Shown: positions 15,997 through 25,823 of the stretch, one piece after another
Position numbering within the stretch: position 1 is the stretch's first letter
Layout of the letters: the number at the start of each line of letters is the position of its first letter
Origin: Fidelibacterota bacterium
Lineage (GTDB): Bacteria; Fidelibacterota; UBA8477; JABMPR01
Assembly (NCBI GenBank): GCA_016844945.1
Contig: JAERTJ010000004.1
Coordinates: forward strand, 1-32,434
Length of the DNA: 32,434 nt
Direction: 5' to 3'
The notes under the pieces: generated by a model
What the model saw: the letters and a program-made list of their open reading frames with translations, nothing else
Databases searched by the model: none
What the model was told of the DNA's origin: nothing
Position numbers and translations under genes: made by a program

Positions 15997-18900
15997 CTAG
16001 CGCCAGTCAAACATGGATTCATCAAACTTGAGATGGGCAGCGATATAGAAATTGCTCTGATGCGTGGATAGGTATGAAAAGTCAGAATCATTTATATTGT
16101 TGAAGATGTAACCCAGCCCCAGCTGCAGATCCTGGACAAGGGCATAATTGAGTTCAGTTGCCAGGCCAAAATTGCTCTCATTCAGGGGATTCAGAACCAG
16201 GTAGCGTAGATCAACGAGATTGCTCCAATCTTGATTCCAGCGGTAATCTCCCCGAATATTCAGAAGACTTGTGGTCGAGGTATTGTTGAAGAACATGCCT
16301 TCAACATCATGGACGAAACGTGTGGCTAACCTACCAGCTATTCCAAGGTTCTCAAGTGCCTGATAGTAAATACTTGTTGAAGCAATAAAGCGCTCCTGTT
16401 GGATGGCATCAGCAATGTGTGAATTGAACTCACTGATGTAGGCCAGTTTTGCCAGAGCATTCAGGTTGTCGCTCGCAACAGGTCGAAAGGCTAGGCCCGC
16501 TTGCAGGTTTGATCGTCTCACCCTACCGCTTGACCCACGCTTATAAATATCCTCGTAGTGATCCCATTTTAGAATCATCCCCAGACCATCAGCGATACGA
16601 GCATCACCACCGAATGATGCGACTCGTTTAAAACTATTGATGTTATCCTGATATTCATATTTACCACTCATTTTCCAGGGGGCTTCTGGTAGATATTCAG
16701 CTGATAGGGCGATCGTTTCATGTTCTGAGGTTGGTAGTTCAAGGGAATCAGCCGTGGCAACATTCTCATAGGCTACATTCACAGTTATGTCAGATGTGAC
16801 CATCCAATGGTTATTCAAACCGATACTGGCTCGATTGCGCTCATCCCCTGTCAACCCACCAATTTCATATTTACCCACAAGTTCTGTATTTTCTGTCAGT
16901 TTTGAATCCAGGCCAAGCACTGCCTGAGTTTTGACCTCTTCGCCATAAATAAGTCTGTATTTTCCGGTGAATGCCAGATTCTCAGTCAGCTGATATTTGA
17001 GTCCAAGGCTACTGTTACTGGGTCGGATCGTATTGCCACCGGTTAAATCCTGCTGGTGTTCTGCTATTGACATCATTTTCTCAGCCAACTTGCGTTGATA
17101 TACCATGGAGAGTGAACTGGAATGCTCTTCCTTATCAGTCTGAGTATCTGAAGAAAGTGAATTGCGAGAGACATCCTCAACACCTGTTTTCAAACTGGAT
17201 ACTTCATCAATCTGGTAGACATACCTTAAATTCAGCATGCGGCGTCTTTTCTCCTGATTGGTATTCAAATCAGTGTTTTGTTGGGAGAAGTCTGCCAGAA
17301 CCTGGGATTTTTCATTGATTGAATAGCTGGCATTGAGCCCATATCGTTGGGACCCGGATTCCAGTCCTGAGCCAACCTGTGAGCTGTTTACAAACCCTCT
17401 GTCCGTCTGGCGATATTGAGCTTTGAGCGTAATATCAGTAATGGGTTGGTACATCATGGATGTACGATAGGCCAATCCTGTTGTTGAACTGCTACTCTGT
17501 AAATCAGGGGTTTTTGAACCAGCGACTTCTCCATCAAAACTCAGCATTTCGTTCAGAGGAATCTCAGCGCCTATACCATACAGGTAATAATTGGATACAC
17601 CTCGATCCTCCCCTACAAAAGTTGATGAAACATTTATCTTCTCCTTAAATACCTGTTCATAATGAAGACCACCAATAAGAGCATCTTTTGATTGTGAACG
17701 ATATTCATAGGATGCAACGATAAAAACCGGGTTCCCCGCACCATCCATGCTTGCAACGGGCTGTTTGAACATGAGGGTTCCATCTACATAATTGATGTCA
17801 TAATTCTGAAAGCGCGTTAAACGAGTTCTTTGGATGATTTCATCAAAATGATAGCGATCCCGAATGATAATCTCAATTTTCTCAGAGAAACGTGTCACAT
17901 TGGATTTACTCAGGTAATAGTAGCCACTGATTCCTTCTCCCCTGATTTCATCCAGAACCATTTTCCGATCTGTGCTGGTAACAAAGCTGGTGACAGATCC
18001 ACCCTTGAAATTGTAACTGACGAGAGCACCATTGAAGGTGCGATTGTAGGCGGTCAAACTACTTTCATCAATGCGCGTGTTGTAATCACCAACCAGGAGG
18101 AAGTTCTCATTCTTCTCCAGCTTTGCGTATAGTTTTGACTGGGTCTGTGCATCAAATACCAGTGTGCTTGCATCACCAAAGAGGGGGTATTGTTCATTAG
18201 GATCCACATCATCAAACAACTGATCGAGATAATCACGATCTGTATCAAGAGAAGCCGTCAAGCGATACTCATCGCCGATGTTTCCTTTGGCATAGAAGGC
18301 TGCCCTACCAGCGCCTAACAGGTTCCCCTTGGCCATTGTAACTGATTGATCAGCAATAGAACCAAAGGGTGAACCCTTGCTTTCCAATGCATTATTCAGA
18401 TTGGATCCAAGAGAAGCACTCATGGTACCAACAACAATTAGATCTTCATAGGGTGTTAAATAGTAAATGGGGATTTGTTTGGTGATGCCTCCAATTTTGA
18501 TAGTGATAACAGCCCGTCCTGCATGCTCGGGAGAGCGTATGTCCAATTTAACGTTACCATTAGTGACTGCTACCTGCACACCTCGTTTTAAAGTATCTAA
18601 ATCATCTGAAAGGATTTCACCTTTGGTCAACTCGAAATCAACCAGTTTGATATTGTCCAGCTTAAAGCCCCATTCGTCCTGAACCTGAAATTTATAGGTT
18701 TGGATGGTAAATCCATCTGCTGGTTGTTCAAGTTCCGCTGAGGGCGTCATAACCCGTGCAGGTGGACCCAGAATGTGAATATGCCTGTAGTCTTCCAGGG
18801 TGCGACCATTTCCCAGCTCGGTTTCTACTCTTAACTCCACGGGACCACTGGGTACTTCAACATTTAGAAAATCCAGGAGACCATCAATACGTATAGCTGC

Positions 18901-19095
18901 CTGAGCAAGGAGGGAGTCATTCCCGAATAGCTTCACTTCAGCACCAGGTCTACCACTAACGATAACCGGGATACGGTGGAGTTGATGAACACTCTCTTCA
19001 GCGGGAGAGATAATTACAACCTGAGCAACAAGGGTGCTTAGATCCGTAAGACCCAGTAATAGAAGTACTGAAATATATCTTAGCATACGCATCAT
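15997..19095 (-). CDS. Large predicted outer-membrane beta-barrel protein
   Basis: This 1032-aa protein has a signal peptide (1-25, ending '...TLVAQ'). Residues ~26-215 look like small beta-sandwich domains of the periplasmic or surface side ('HILGPPARVMTPSAELEQP' region). From about residue 225 to the end there are alternating polar/hydrophobic strands of 9-13 residues with tight turns, many Tyr/Phe and Gly and few long helices, which is the pattern of an outer-membrane barrel; the size would allow many strands. Its ATG shares a base with the stop of the preceding 2217-aa gene (TAATG), so the two are translationally coupled and probably work together. No TonB box or plug is visible. It may be an outer-membrane anchor or exit for the DUF11 proteins encoded upstream; that is inference. 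Confidence 0.7.
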   Translation of the reverse strand: MMRMLRYISVLLLLGLTDLSTLVAQVVIISPAEESVHQLHRIPVIVSGRPGAEVKLFGNDSLLAQAAIRIDGLLDFLNVEVPSGPVELRVETELGNGRTLEDYRHIHILGPPARVMTPSAELEQPADGFTIQTYKFQVQDEWGFKLDNIKLVDFELTKGEILSDDLDTLKRGVQVAVTNGNVKLDIRSPEHAGRAVITIKIGGITKQIPIYYLTPYEDLIVVGTMSASLGSNLNNALESKGSPFGSIADQSVTMAKGNLLGAGRAAFYAKGNIGDEYRLTASLDTDRDYLDQLFDDVDPNEQYPLFGDASTLVFDAQTQSKLYAKLEKNENFLLVGDYNTRIDESSLTAYNRTFNGALVSYNFKGGSVTSFVTSTDRKMVLDEIRGEGISGYYYLSKSNVTRFSEKIEIIIRDRYHFDEIIQRTRLTRFQNYDINYVDGTLMFKQPVASMDGAGNPVFIVASYEYRSQSKDALIGGLHYEQVFKEKINVSSTFVGEDRGVSNYYLYGIGAEIPLNEMLSFDGEVAGSKTPDLQSSSSTTGLAYRTSMMYQPITDITLKAQYRQTDRGFVNSSQVGSGLESGSQRYGLNASYSINEKSQVLADFSQQNTDLNTNQEKRRRMLNLRYVYQIDEVSSLKTGVEDVSRNSLSSDTQTDKEEHSSSLSMVYQRKLAEKMMSIAEHQQDLTGGNTIRPSNSSLGLKYQLTENLAFTGKYRLIYGEEVKTQAVLGLDSKLTENTELVGKYEIGGLTGDERNRASIGLNNHWMVTSDITVNVAYENVATADSLELPTSEHETIALSAEYLPEAPWKMSGKYEYQDNINSFKRVASFGGDARIADGLGMILKWDHYEDIYKRGSSGRVRRSNLQAGLAFRPVASDNLNALAKLAYISEFNSHIADAIQQERFIASTSIYYQALENLGIAGRLATRFVHDVEGMFFNNTSTTSLLNIRGDYRWNQDWSNLVDLRYLVLNPLNESNFGLATELNYALVQDLQLGLGYIFNNINDSDFSYLSTHQSNFYIAAHLKFDESMFDWR

Positions 19096-22000
19096 TATCT
19101 AAATTTCAACTCCACTATTCTCTCTTCTACCGGTCCAACAGGTTCACCATCTTTCAGTCTCTGAATAATGACACCTATCTCATACTTGCCTTCAGGTAAG
19201 CCATCATTTGACCTCAGGAGCACCAGTTCATGGATTTGCTGATTTTCATCCAGGTCTGACAGCATCACTATCTTAGAAGTACCATTTCGTTCTGAAAGTA
19301 TTCCATCCGGTAAATCCATAGTCAGTTTAACCTGATCATAATCCATGGGTACTGGATCATTCATGTTCACCCAGAAACTGGTGACCTGGCCCTTGTTAAC
19401 GGTAAGTGTACTATCCTGCCATTCTTCTGAGAAAGGATCCACAGGGTAGCTTAGTTCCTGAATTAGGGCTTCTTTGAGAATTTCTATTTCCATAATTGCT
19501 GCTTCCCCGACAACGGCATTCACCAGCACTTCAACACGGCGATTGGTAGCGCGACCTGCCCAGGTTTCGTTAGTAGCTACAGGATAGTGAGGTCCAAGTC
19601 CATGAACTTGAATGCGATCTGGATTGATGTTAAAGTTATTCAATAAGTAATTTTTAACACTTTCAGCTCTCATTTCTGATAACGCCATATTGAATTCAAT
19701 ACCACCTCGATTATCTGTAAATCCTTCAACCACAATATTGATACCTTCTTGCCAGGTCATGAACTCTCCAAGTTTCTGGAGTCCTCCAAATGCTGAAGAT
19801 TTCAAATCAGCTGAGCCCACATCAAACTGAGTACCCTTTAGAACCATGTTAAAGGATAGTTCTTCAACCAGGGTAGATAATCTCGTTTCAAGGCTATCAG
19901 TAATCACTCTTTCTCCTGTGAGATCTGTATATTCCAGATAGGTTGTGACTATACTGATATTGGCGATTTCTTCAAAATCATCGGGTACCATGGCAAAATC
20001 AAAAACTTCATCCTGTCGTTGATCCCATCCACCAAAGTTCCATGTAACCAGGGTATCGCTATCGAGCTCAGGCTCTGTTGGAACATCCTGAAGTTTTCCT
20101 GAGTTTTTCATGTAAGCGAAGCCCGGGGGAAGGATTTGATTAAACGCAATGCTATCTAGCCGGATCTCTCCAGAGTAATCAATCTGAAATTGGAAATCCA
20201 GTTTGCTATATTTTGAGTCCTGGGCTTGTGCATTGTAGAAAACCATTTCCACTCGACGATTAAGTGCACGTACTTCTGGAGTGTCTCCTGAGATAATTGG
20301 TAGAGTATCCCCAAAACCTGAGGCTTTAAATCGTTCAGGCGCAAGACCCATCTCATTTACCAGGAATTGCTCAATACTTTGAGCTCGGGCTAATGAAAGC
20401 TCCATGTTATCTGCGAACCTTCCACCTGCAGCAAGAGGTACATTATCCGTATGACCATTGATGTCTAAATTCAACTGGGGTTGCCATAATAATAGTTCAC
20501 CCACACGTCTCAATTCGGGTATGGCATCCATGGTGAGTTCTGCCTGTCCTGATCCAAAATCAATACGCAGTAGCATGCTCCAGGGCTGATAGACCAGCAA
20601 ACGGAATTCTTGAGTGAGCATCTTGGTGTTCATCTTCAGGGTCGCATGGTTCGCCAATGCTATTTCCATGGTTTTCAGGTTAAGACCCATTGCAAAATTT
20701 AAGGTGTCTTCACCTACGGTCGTGAATACCCAGTCCGGACCTTCAAAAGTGATACTATCCATGGAGCTCGTTGCATACTCAACGTAGGGTGGAAGTTGTG
20801 AAGGCTGCATTGAAAGTTTGTGTTCCCCTGGGCGAATATCTGAAACCCTAAATTTTCCACTGCTATCGGAGCTAAAATTCAACGAATCATCCAGAGTGAA
20901 ATGAGCGCCTGCAAAAACTGAATCTGAGTTGTCGTAGATGCCATTGCCATCCAGATCGAAATATACCAGGCCGTTGGCTATCCCTGATTTGATCTCAGTT
21001 CGAGCCAAGGGAATATTAGCTTTAATCATGGCTCCGCCACCCATCTGGATTAATTGACTCTGGCCATTTTTCAGATTTCTAAAGGAGTTGGCTCTCACGC
21101 TTACATTTTCTGGTAAGCTTGACTCATTAACTCTAAGGATATGGATACCAGCAGCCACATTGGGGATTGAATACTTGCCATCCTTATCTGTTTTTACACG
21201 AGTTCCATTCTCCAGAATTAATTCAACATCTGACTGTGTGAGTTCTCCCCTGTCCTGGATACCATTGTCATTTTCATCATAGAAAGCTTTACCCAGAATG
21301 ATACCCCGATCGCTGAGGATTCCAGGCTTTACTTCCACAGTTGCTTGAGCCAGATTAGATGCCAGACTAAAACCATCCAGCGTTTGAGCTAGGGCATACA
21401 CTTCATTTACAGCATAGCCCATGGGGCTATTGATACCGCAAATCAAACGGTATTTCAGGGTGAGCGATTCTCCAGGATGCAAGGTATCAGGTAGCGTCCA
21501 ACCCAATTGTTGCTGGCTGCCAGCTTGAATAATTTTTGGATTACTTAATTTATTGCCTTCCAGGTAGGTCGTGCCGCGACGGAATTTGAAGCCGGTTGGG
21601 ATCAGGTCATTGAACTCAATTCCATCAACCGATTCATCTGTACTGACGTTGGATAATACCACGGTATAAGTCAGGAAATCTCCTGGCTCTGCCACTCTTC
21701 GGTTCACTGTTTTGGTGACCTTCAAGAATGGGAAAATTAGTTTGGTCGTGGCTTGAGTTCTGGTATCACGCTCTGAATAGCTCGTATCGATTTCACTGGC
21801 GATGGTCGCTCTATTCTCAATCATTGTAGAGCTAATATCCCTCTGGATGATAGCTTTCAAATCGATAGTGAAATCTGTGTCCAACGGGACATTATTGCGA
21901 ACAAATTGAACTTCGTTACTGATTGGATCATAACTGGCCAGACTTGTTTGTCCATCCGATATGATTGAACTTTGCACAAGGTGGAGTCCCTGGGGTAGAA

Positions 22001-25000
22001 AATCGATGATGGTTACCGAGTCAGTTACAGATTGGTGTGCACCATAGGTTAACCTGTAATCCAGTGTGTCTCCAATCATGGCTTCCACTTGTTCTACTGT
22101 TTTGTAGATATAATAGGGGGATTGTCTCAAACTGATATTTGCATTGGTCACAAAGACACCAGGTTGTACCAGGTTTACCTGAATGGCACCATCACTAAAC
22201 GATTGGACACCGCGGTAAAGCACACTCAGGTCATAGACACCGATATCAAGATTGGTAAAGAAATAGCGCCCTGTAGAGTCTGTATAGGTCGTATCGGAAG
22301 ATACTGCAACTGCTGATTTAGAGAGAACTACGGTAGAATCTCTGGAAAGGATGACCTGAATTCCCTCTTCTATAATGGGCGCTCCAGTCAATTCATTGTA
22401 AATCCAACCTGATATTGAATTGAGATTGGTGGAGATGGTTCCATTGTTTGGCACTTCGATTACAATGGTCTGTTCGTAGACATTGACATTTCCATCTTCA
22501 TCGATCCAGGTGTATCTGATGATATATTCTTCTTCATGGTAGACTGGAATGAGATAATAACCATCTGAATCAGTTGAGTCGAACCCTGCCACTTCACCTG
22601 TAGATATGCGGATAAGCTCAACCAATACATCTTGAATGGGATTTCCATCAATGTCGTAAATGTTTCCGACAAATGCTCCAATGATGAACACAACTTCTGT
22701 GGTGTCACTGGCGTACTTCTCGGCAGAGTATGAGGCTCTGGCTTCAATCAAGGCATTCACAGCTTCTGTCACAACCGTGTCTGCCACAATGCTGGATGTG
22801 GCTACACCATCAGCCAGAAGAATGGTATCCCTGTCTGCAGGAATGAATCCTTTATTCGATACAAAGGATACTGGAATTCCATCTGGAGCTGGATTACCCA
22901 GATATGAGTAAACTCTTGCAGTTAGCGTTGATGTTGATTCACCATTACCCAGTATGACATGCGGACTGGCACTCAGGGTCATGGTCATGGGCAGGATATT
23001 GGTTGTTGCCCATATGGATTGATAAGGATGGGTTTCATCCGAGACCACCCATGCATTATTTGATACTTGTTCTCCATCTCCAAGCGATGTAGCTATTCTG
23101 GCAGAAAATTGTAGTGATCCGCTAGACCCCGAAGCAAGACTTCCAAGACTCCAGGTTAAACTATGATCACCTGGGTTGTATACGCCAGGATTGTCAACGT
23201 TGACAAAGGTTAATCGTTGATCCAGCGTATCTGTTACCATCACATTATTCGCTGCATCAGAACCGATATTTTCATAGTTCAGGACATAGTGAATGGTATC
23301 TCCAGGAAATACTTCAAGCTCAGCCAATTTACTCAGACTGATAAAAGGTCCTGAAATAGCGGTAATATCGATTTGATCTTGTGCTCGTGAATCTTCAGCA
23401 CATGATATATTCACAATATTATGCATGATGGTATTGTTTGCGATGGGACTAACGACCCGTACTTCCAGGGTTCTTGAACCAACTACTGCTTGTGAGACTC
23501 TCTGAAACTTTGAAGCCCTTGAAGATGACTCAGGATCCAGATCACCCAGATCCCAGCTTACTGTGTGGGTTTCAGCATTATAGAGACCACCCTCTGAGGA
23601 GATGTACTCGAGGTGTTCAGGCAGTGAATCAACCAAAATGACTTCAGTCGCTACGGTATCACCCAGGTTCTGGAAATCGATCCTGAATGAAAATGTTGAA
23701 GCGGCTATGACATTTACCGAATCTGAGCTCACAGAAACAACGAGTTGTGGTGCCCGCAGTGTTGTTGCATGTGAAGCAACCACTGATGGTATTTCAGATG
23801 ATTGAATTCGGGCATGGTTTATGATTTGGGCACCGGGTGTCACACCACCGATAGCCCTGGTTTTCAAGCTGCGTTCAATGGCGATATGGGGTTCCAGATT
23901 ACCAATTGACCATTCAACCGTGTGACTCGCCAGATGATAGATTCCATCATTATCTGCTGAAACAAATGCCAGCTCCGGTGGTAATGAATCGATGAGGCTT
24001 GTCTGGGTTGCTATAGCAGTACCAGTATTGATTACGTTCAACGAATAGTCCAATGTATCACCTGAAACTGCGACGACAGGACCTGATTTTTGAAGATCAA
24101 TCTCAGGAACTGAAGCAGTGAGGGTCTGGACTACCGCTGTATCACTGTTTGCCTGATTGCTGAGCATCCAGGCTGTGTTTACAATGGAAATCTGATCTGG
24201 AAGGGGTGTTGCAACCTGTGTGGATACCCGGATACTATCCAGGCTCTCACGGGCAAGTACACCTAAGTTCCATGTCAGCGTATGGGCTGAAGCATCATAG
24301 TCGTAATTACCTGTGGCAGTTACAAAACTGACTTCAGCTGGCAGAGAATCAACCAGTACCACACCAGTCGCGTCCAATAGACCACTATTGCCAAACCGAA
24401 GACTATAGTGTAGAGAGTCTCCTGGTATGATAGAACTGGTGGTATATTTATTCAGAAAGAGATTGGGTGACAGGAGCAATTCAACTGCAGCAGTATCCTG
24501 GACACTGCCTCCATTAATGGTATTAATATGGGCACGATTGATGAGCGAGGAAATTGCCTCATCAGTGTTTCCCACTTCTGCCATAATCTGTAGATCATGG
24601 GTAGAAGCCGGTGCCATTGAGCCCAGGAACCAGGTAACAATGTTTCCATTTACCTGAGTGGGTGGATCACTTGAGACAAATTCAAGGGGATGTGGTAGTG
24701 TATCAACCACAACGACATCATAAATATCTGAATCTGAATCATTATCGATATGTAAGAGATATGCAATGCTATCCCCTATTTCATAGGGTCCCGGTAATGC
24801 AGATTTAGTAAACGATATCTCCCATGGGTTTGCCAGAGTTTCCACAATACTCGTTCTGGTTACTTCGGACGAATTGGTCACACTCCCGTTATTGATAATC
24901 CTCGAGTTGATGGGAATGAGGTCTGGGATAATAGCCTGAACCGTTTCCACTAACGTGGAGCCAGGTTCAAGATCACCAATATTCCAGGTAATGATATCTC

Positions 25001-25748
25001 CATTTAGGGTTCCGTTTCCAGAAATACTGACCACCACGAGATTGTCTGGTAAATCATCTCTGAGATATGTCTGACTAGAAATCGTATTACCTGTGTTGGT
25101 CACCTCAAGTGAATAAGTGAGTGTATCGCCTGGTTCAGCAATCAATCTGTCAACAGTTTTTGTCAACATGAGATCAACCAGATCACCTGTCACAATCTGC
25201 ACAGATTCTGATATGATTGGATCATCATCCCCAACCTGCACGAAGGCATGGTTAAGAATGGCTTCACCTGAGCGTGTGGTTGCCTGTAATTCCACAAGCA
25301 AATCTATAACTCGCGTTTCACCGGGCGCAATTTCTGGCATAGACCAGGTCAATACCTGACCATCAACAGTTGCAGGTGGAGTTCCTGAAGCATATGTCAA
25401 TTGAGGATCGAGAGTATCGCTCACTATGAGGTTTTCGGTTGGGATATTTCCTGAATTATTAACTGAGATGTGATAATTAAGAGAATCTCCGGGGGTCACC
25501 ACTGTAGCTTCAGAAGACTTGAAGATATTCACCTTATAGCCTGCTGACACGATGGTCACAGTTGTATCCGAATTGGCAAGCCCAGGCACCCCACCACTGG
25601 TGTGATAGGCAAACCTGGCCACATTATCGATCACAGTACCAACCGGCACCTGCGACCAAAGTGGTGTGATCCAGACGAGCAGAAGCAGCCAGAGGAATTT
25701 TGACATTCCCCGGAGATTCATAGGAGTGTTTAACCTACTTAACATCAC
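19095..25748 (-). CDS. Giant surface protein: DUF11 repeats, SdrD/Cna-B-like domains and two OmpA domains
   Basis: This 2217-aa protein has an N-terminal signal ('MSKFLWLLLLVWITPLWSQ', about residues 15-33). A head motif 'PVGTVIDNVARFAY' is followed by about seven DUF11 repeats (roughly 50-920, each opening with 'PGDSLNY'-like and containing 'DTLD/DSLP' and 'WSLG'-like strands), an invasin-like Ig domain (~925-1010), two carboxypeptidase-regulatory/Cna-B-like domains (~1025-1210), two more DUF11 repeats (~1220-1470), and two SdrD-B-like domains with calcium-type loops ('DENDNGIQDRGE', 'DLDGNGIYDNSD'). Near the C-terminus are two OmpA domains: ~1730-1835 ('GHTDN', 'LSLARAQSIEQFL', 'NRRVEMVF') and ~1970-2076 ('GFTDN', 'LSEMRAESVKNYL', 'NRRVEVLV'), both with the Asp and Arg that bind peptidoglycan. 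The ATG at 25748 has AGGG upstream. It overlaps the barrel gene. Confidence 0.85.
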   Translation of the reverse strand: MMLSRLNTPMNLRGMSKFLWLLLLVWITPLWSQVPVGTVIDNVARFAYHTSGGVPGLANSDTTVTIVSAGYKVNIFKSSEATVVTPGDSLNYHISVNNSGNIPTENLIVSDTLDPQLTYASGTPPATVDGQVLTWSMPEIAPGETRVIDLLVELQATTRSGEAILNHAFVQVGDDDPIISESVQIVTGDLVDLMLTKTVDRLIAEPGDTLTYSLEVTNTGNTISSQTYLRDDLPDNLVVVSISGNGTLNGDIITWNIGDLEPGSTLVETVQAIIPDLIPINSRIINNGSVTNSSEVTRTSIVETLANPWEISFTKSALPGPYEIGDSIAYLLHIDNDSDSDIYDVVVVDTLPHPLEFVSSDPPTQVNGNIVTWFLGSMAPASTHDLQIMAEVGNTDEAISSLINRAHINTINGGSVQDTAAVELLLSPNLFLNKYTTSSIIPGDSLHYSLRFGNSGLLDATGVVLVDSLPAEVSFVTATGNYDYDASAHTLTWNLGVLARESLDSIRVSTQVATPLPDQISIVNTAWMLSNQANSDTAVVQTLTASVPEIDLQKSGPVVAVSGDTLDYSLNVINTGTAIATQTSLIDSLPPELAFVSADNDGIYHLASHTVEWSIGNLEPHIAIERSLKTRAIGGVTPGAQIINHARIQSSEIPSVVASHATTLRAPQLVVSVSSDSVNVIAASTFSFRIDFQNLGDTVATEVILVDSLPEHLEYISSEGGLYNAETHTVSWDLGDLDPESSSRASKFQRVSQAVVGSRTLEVRVVSPIANNTIMHNIVNISCAEDSRAQDQIDITAISGPFISLSKLAELEVFPGDTIHYVLNYENIGSDAANNVMVTDTLDQRLTFVNVDNPGVYNPGDHSLTWSLGSLASGSSGSLQFSARIATSLGDGEQVSNNAWVVSDETHPYQSIWATTNILPMTMTLSASPHVILGNGESTSTLTARVYSYLGNPAPDGIPVSFVSNKGFIPADRDTILLADGVATSSIVADTVVTEAVNALIEARASYSAEKYASDTTEVVFIIGAFVGNIYDIDGNPIQDVLVELIRISTGEVAGFDSTDSDGYYLIPVYHEEEYIIRYTWIDEDGNVNVYEQTIVIEVPNNGTISTNLNSISGWIYNELTGAPIIEEGIQVILSRDSTVVLSKSAVAVSSDTTYTDSTGRYFFTNLDIGVYDLSVLYRGVQSFSDGAIQVNLVQPGVFVTNANISLRQSPYYIYKTVEQVEAMIGDTLDYRLTYGAHQSVTDSVTIIDFLPQGLHLVQSSIISDGQTSLASYDPISNEVQFVRNNVPLDTDFTIDLKAIIQRDISSTMIENRATIASEIDTSYSERDTRTQATTKLIFPFLKVTKTVNRRVAEPGDFLTYTVVLSNVSTDESVDGIEFNDLIPTGFKFRRGTTYLEGNKLSNPKIIQAGSQQQLGWTLPDTLHPGESLTLKYRLICGINSPMGYAVNEVYALAQTLDGFSLASNLAQATVEVKPGILSDRGIILGKAFYDENDNGIQDRGELTQSDVELILENGTRVKTDKDGKYSIPNVAAGIHILRVNESSLPENVSVRANSFRNLKNGQSQLIQMGGGAMIKANIPLARTEIKSGIANGLVYFDLDGNGIYDNSDSVFAGAHFTLDDSLNFSSDSSGKFRVSDIRPGEHKLSMQPSQLPPYVEYATSSMDSITFEGPDWVFTTVGEDTLNFAMGLNLKTMEIALANHATLKMNTKMLTQEFRLLVYQPWSMLLRIDFGSGQAELTMDAIPELRRVGELLLWQPQLNLDINGHTDNVPLAAGGRFADNMELSLARAQSIEQFLVNEMGLAPERFKASGFGDTLPIISGDTPEVRALNRRVEMVFYNAQAQDSKYSKLDFQFQIDYSGEIRLDSIAFNQILPPGFAYMKNSGKLQDVPTEPELDSDTLVTWNFGGWDQRQDEVFDFAMVPDDFEEIANISIVTTYLEYTDLTGERVITDSLETRLSTLVEELSFNMVLKGTQFDVGSADLKSSAFGGLQKLGEFMTWQEGINIVVEGFTDNRGGIEFNMALSEMRAESVKNYLLNNFNINPDRIQVHGLGPHYPVATNETWAGRATNRRVEVLVNAVVGEAAIMEIEILKEALIQELSYPVDPFSEEWQDSTLTVNKGQVTSFWVNMNDPVPMDYDQVKLTMDLPDGILSERNGTSKIVMLSDLDENQQIHELVLLRSNDGLPEGKYEIGVIIQRLKDGEPVGPVEERIVELKFR

Positions 25749-25823
25749 ATCCCTGATCTATGCGCGTATCGCCATAGAATCTTCAGGACGAGATATCAAC
25801 AGTATAACCATACAGGACAGCAT

